NCBI GenBank assembly: GCA_964425005.1
Contig: CAYRKT010000035.1
Span: 1-15,133, forward strand
DNA from: CAYRKT01 sp964425005
Lineage (GTDB): Bacteria; Synergistota; Synergistia; CAYRKT01
DNA: 15,133 bases
Reading direction: 5' to 3'
The notes under the pieces were generated by a model that was given only the letters and a program-made list of their open reading frames with translations, was not told the DNA's origin and did not search any database. This document shows, in pieces, positions 12,735 through 15,133 of the stretch; the stretch's first letter is position 1; every line of letters starts with the position of its first letter. The translations under genes and the position numbers were made by a program.

Positions 12735-13111
12735 GCGGACCCTTCCAGCCTCTTCTTGCAGGAGAGGCAGAACCTGGCCCAGGGCTTGACCTTGAGTCTC
12801 TCTCGGTCTATCTCAGCCCCACAGCGCTCGCACCGGCCGAACGCCTCGGGCCTCTCGCGGATCTTCCACAGGGCGTGCTTTATCTCCCTCAGGTTATCTG
12901 CCATCTCCTTTCGGGCCGAGAGCATCCTCTCCCTCTCGAAGAGGATGGAGGCCTTGTCCGCCGGGTGGTCCTGGGAGTAGACCACCCCGCTCATGTCCTG
13001 CTCCCTCTCCTCCACCTCGAGGGAGACCTCAAACCTGGATAGGTCCTCCTCGAGCTCCCTCTCCTTCTGCTCCAGCAGATCCGCGAAGAACTTGAGCTCG
13101 TCCCTCTCCAA
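12731..13111 (-). CDS. TraR/DksA-family zinc-finger protein
   Basis: A 126-aa protein with the TraR/DksA C4-type finger: CERC and CLSC (CxxC pairs near the C-terminus). Before it come a long charged helical region and DHPADKASILFERE, a signature of the YteA/TraR-like branch found in Gram-positive and related bacteria. DksA proteins insert their coiled coil into the RNA polymerase secondary channel; whether this one does is inferred from family only. The TTG at 13111 is chosen because GAGGTGG lies about 7 nt upstream and MERDELKFF fits family N-termini. GTG at 13120 or 13123 is possible. The frame is open further upstream to 13306, but that part overlaps ileS and is low-complexity. It sits 22 nt after ileS and overlaps lspA by 4 nt, an operon position seen in several anaerobic lineages. 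Confidence 0.88.
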   Translation of the reverse strand: MERDELKFFADLLEQKERELEEDLSRFEVSLEVEEREQDMSGVVYSQDHPADKASILFERERMLSARKEMADNLREIKHALWKIRERPEAFGRCERCGAEIDRERLKVKPWARFCLSCKKRLEGSA

Positions 13112-13133
13112 AGGATCCACCACCTCGGCTAGG

Positions 13134-15133
13134 CTAAAGGCCCATCTCCTCCAGGGCCAGCTCGCACCTCCCGCAGACGCCCCTGGCGCCCAGGGGACCG
13201 TAGTGCCAGCACCTGGGACACCTCTCCCCCTCGGCCCTGAACACCCAAGCCCTGAAGCCCTCCTCGAGGACCTCGGCCAGGGCTTTGTCCCCCTCGCGCG
13301 GGCCACCCTTGCGGAACCCGGAGACTATGCAGACCTCGGACCAGGCCTCCTCGTCGAGGTATGAGAGCACCTCCTGGGCCTCGGCCGAGACGCCCTCCAC
13401 CGCCAGCTCGGCCTCGAGCGAGTGGCCTATCGCCTTGGAGGCCCTGGCCCTCTCCAAAGCCTTGAGGAAGACCTTCCTGGCGCGAAGGATCCTGTCCCAT
13501 CTCTCCTCCAGAGCCTCGTCCCTGAGCTCCTCCGCGGGCTCTGGCCAGCTGGAGAGGAAGACGCTCTCGGGCAGGTCGGGGTTCATCCTGCGAAGGTGCT
13601 GCCATATCTCCTCGCAGGTGAAGCTCAAAAGGGGTGCGAGCATCTTCGTCATGGCCTCCAGGACCACGTAGTTAGCCGTCTGACAAGACCTCCTGCGGCG
13701 CGAGAAGGGAGGGGAGGTGTAGAGCCTGTCCTTGTTTATGTCGTGGTAGAAGGCGCTGAGATCGTTCACGCAGAAGGCGTGCAGGAGGTGGTAAGGCAAG
13801 TGAAAGACGAACTCCTCGTAGGCCTGGGTGACCCGAGATATCAGGTGCTGGAGCCTGGACAGCACCCATCTGTCGACCTCCAGGAGCTCCTCCCTGGGGA
13901 GGGCGTCCCTCCGCGGGTCGAAGTCGTAGAGGTTCGACAGCATGAACCTGGCGGTGTTCCTTATCCTCCTGTAGGCCTCAACCAGCTGCGCCAGTATGCC
14001 CTCGGAGATGCGCACGTCGTCGGAGTAGTCGGAGGAGGCCACCCAAAGCCTCAGGATGTCGGCCCCGCTCCTGTCTATCACCTCCTGGGGCACCACCACG
14101 TTGCCCAGCGACTTGGACATCTTCCTGCCCTCGCCGTCCACGATGAAGCCGTGGGTGAGCACGGTCCTATATGGGGCCTTGCCGGTCAAAGCCACCGAGG
14201 TGAGCAGCGAGGTCTGAAACCATCCCCTGTGCTGGTCGGTTCCCTCCAGGTACATGTCCGCGGGCCAGCGAAGGCCCGACTCCTCCTTAAGGACGGCCAC
14301 GTGGCTCACCCCGGAGTCGAACCAGACGTCCATTATGTCGGTCTCCTTCCTGAGGGCGGTCGATCCGCACTTCCCGCACCTGCAGAGCTCCCCCAGGATC
14401 TCCTCCGAGCTCCAGGTCCACCATATGTCGCTCCCGTGCTCCTCCACGAGGCTGGCCACGCGCTCTATGATCTCCGGCTCCACCAGGAGCTCGCCGCACC
14501 CCTCGCAGTAGAAGGCAGGGATCGGGACGCCCCATACCCTCTGCCGGCTTATGCACCAGTCGCCCCTCTCCCTCACCATGTCGGATATGCGCGCCTTGCC
14601 CCAGTGAGGGACCCACTGGACCTCCTCTATGGCCCTCAAAGCCTCCTCCCTGAACTTCTCCACCGCCACGAACCACTGCCTGGTGGACCTGAATATCACC
14701 GGCTTCTTGCATCTCCAGCAGTGAGGGTAGGAGTGGCGGACCTTGCCCTCCCCCAGCAGAAAACCCCTCCTCCTGAGCTCCTCGAGGATCACCCCATTGG
14801 CCTCCAGGTAGAACCTCCCCCCCACGAGCTCCACGTCAGGGAGGAAGTAGCCCCTCTCGTCCACGGGGCTCTCGGTGAGCAGGCCGTACCTCAAACCGGT
14901 CTCGTAGTCCTCGGCCCCGTGGGCGGGGGCGGTGTGGACGCAACCGGTGCCGTCCTCAAGGGTCACGTAGTCGGCCAGGACCAGAGGCACCCTCCTGTTG
15001 TAGAAGGGATGACAGGCCTCCAGCCCCTCCAGCTCAGACCCCAGGAAGGATGCGACGATCCCCTCGACCTCCCACCCGAGCTCCCTGGATAGGCGCTCCA
15101 CGAGCCTGGAGGCCACGAGATAGACCCTCCCAC
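13134..15133 (-). CDS. ileS: Isoleucyl-tRNA synthetase, 5' end beyond the window
   Basis: The C-terminal ~666 residues of IleRS, which charges tRNA-Ile and edits misactivated valine. The frame is open to the right edge (GRVYLVASRLVER), so the N-terminal ~260 residues with the HIGH motif lie outside. Visible in order: the CP1 editing domain (HTAPAHGAEDY), ISRQRVWGVPIPAFYC, DVWFDSG, the KMSKSLGNVV loop that binds ATP, the anticodon-binding helical domain, and a C-terminal zinc module (CPRCWHYG and CGRC). The zinc module and motif spelling indicate the bacterial IleS1 type. It stands first in the visible part of the ileS-traR-lspA-rluD cluster. Its promoter and any T-box leader are outside the window. 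No frameshift is seen. Confidence 0.97.
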   Translation of the reverse strand, partial: GRVYLVASRLVERLSRELGWEVEGIVASFLGSELEGLEACHPFYNRRVPLVLADYVTLEDGTGCVHTAPAHGAEDYETGLRYGLLTESPVDERGYFLPDVELVGGRFYLEANGVILEELRRRGFLLGEGKVRHSYPHCWRCKKPVIFRSTRQWFVAVEKFREEALRAIEEVQWVPHWGKARISDMVRERGDWCISRQRVWGVPIPAFYCEGCGELLVEPEIIERVASLVEEHGSDIWWTWSSEEILGELCRCGKCGSTALRKETDIMDVWFDSGVSHVAVLKEESGLRWPADMYLEGTDQHRGWFQTSLLTSVALTGKAPYRTVLTHGFIVDGEGRKMSKSLGNVVVPQEVIDRSGADILRLWVASSDYSDDVRISEGILAQLVEAYRRIRNTARFMLSNLYDFDPRRDALPREELLEVDRWVLSRLQHLISRVTQAYEEFVFHLPYHLLHAFCVNDLSAFYHDINKDRLYTSPPFSRRRRSCQTANYVVLEAMTKMLAPLLSFTCEEIWQHLRRMNPDLPESVFLSSWPEPAEELRDEALEERWDRILRARKVFLKALERARASKAIGHSLEAELAVEGVSAEAQEVLSYLDEEAWSEVCIVSGFRKGGPREGDKALAEVLEEGFRAWVFRAEGERCPRCWHYGPLGARGVCGRCELALEEMGL

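Noticed and set aside
13112..13306. Longer TraR/DksA frame starting at 13306
   Set aside because: The added part overlaps ileS coding sequence, is low-complexity (Gly/Arg/Pro/Ser), and family members start near MERDELK.
13422..15092. Long plus-strand open frame of 556 codons antisense to ileS
   Set aside because: Composition is dominated by Pro, Gly, Val, His and Leu and shows no domain. It mirrors the third-position bias of ileS.
1..15133. Mobile elements, CRISPR arrays, tRNA or rRNA genes, prophage genes
   Set aside because: No transposase or integrase motif, regularly spaced repeat, cloverleaf or rRNA-like sequence was found on either strand.

Overview
The window is about 15 kb of GC-rich bacterial chromosome, densely packed with housekeeping genes. 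I see no mobile element, phage, CRISPR, rRNA or tRNA signal. Arginine is written mainly as AGG and isoleucine often as ATA. TrmB carries a long C-terminal extension known from thermophiles, and TTG start codons are unusually common. The gene set (Rho, BirA with an N-terminal HTH, a TraR/DksA-type zinc protein between ileS and lspA, a bacterial D-glutamate cyclase homologue) suggests a thermophilic anaerobe. My best guess is Synergistota (Thermanaerovibrio-like), but this is inference and was not tested by any search.

Left third (1-5697, all on the minus strand). A transaldolase gene and rho overlap by 8 nt and are read from a near-consensus sigma-A promoter (TTGACA-17-TAGCAT). Downstream, a separate promoter (TTGAAA-18-TGCTAGCAT) drives an exported LysM/M23 murein hydrolase and a phosphohexomutase, 16 nt apart. 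A 10-bp GC hairpin closes this unit, and the start of another gene runs off the left edge.

Middle (5698-9299). An ECF transporter S component (plus) converges by an 11-nt overlap on a D-glutamate cyclase family gene (minus). That gene follows a secreted, coiled-coil protein of unknown function. Divergent to this pair is a helix-hairpin-helix DNA glycosylase (plus), which converges on an Hsp20 small heat-shock gene (minus) across a 13-bp hairpin.

Right third (9300-15133). trmB (minus) and birA (plus) diverge from a shared AT-rich core with overlapping -10 elements. birA converges by a 13-nt overlap on a four-gene minus-strand cluster ileS-traR/dksA-lspA-rluD. In that cluster traR-lspA share a TTGA start/stop and lspA-rluD overlap by 11 nt. 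ileS lacks its 5' part because the window ends.

Functionally the region combines transcription termination (Rho), translation and RNA modification (IleRS, TrmB, RluD), cell envelope work (LspA, M23 peptidase, phosphohexomutase), cofactor supply (ECF S component, BirA) and stress or repair (Hsp20, glycosylase). I found no clear new multi-gene system. The best leads are the uncharacterised secreted protein paired with the D-glutamate cyclase homologue, the altered TrmB catalytic motif, the TTG start bias, hairpins at all three convergent junctions, and two palindromes placed on promoters.
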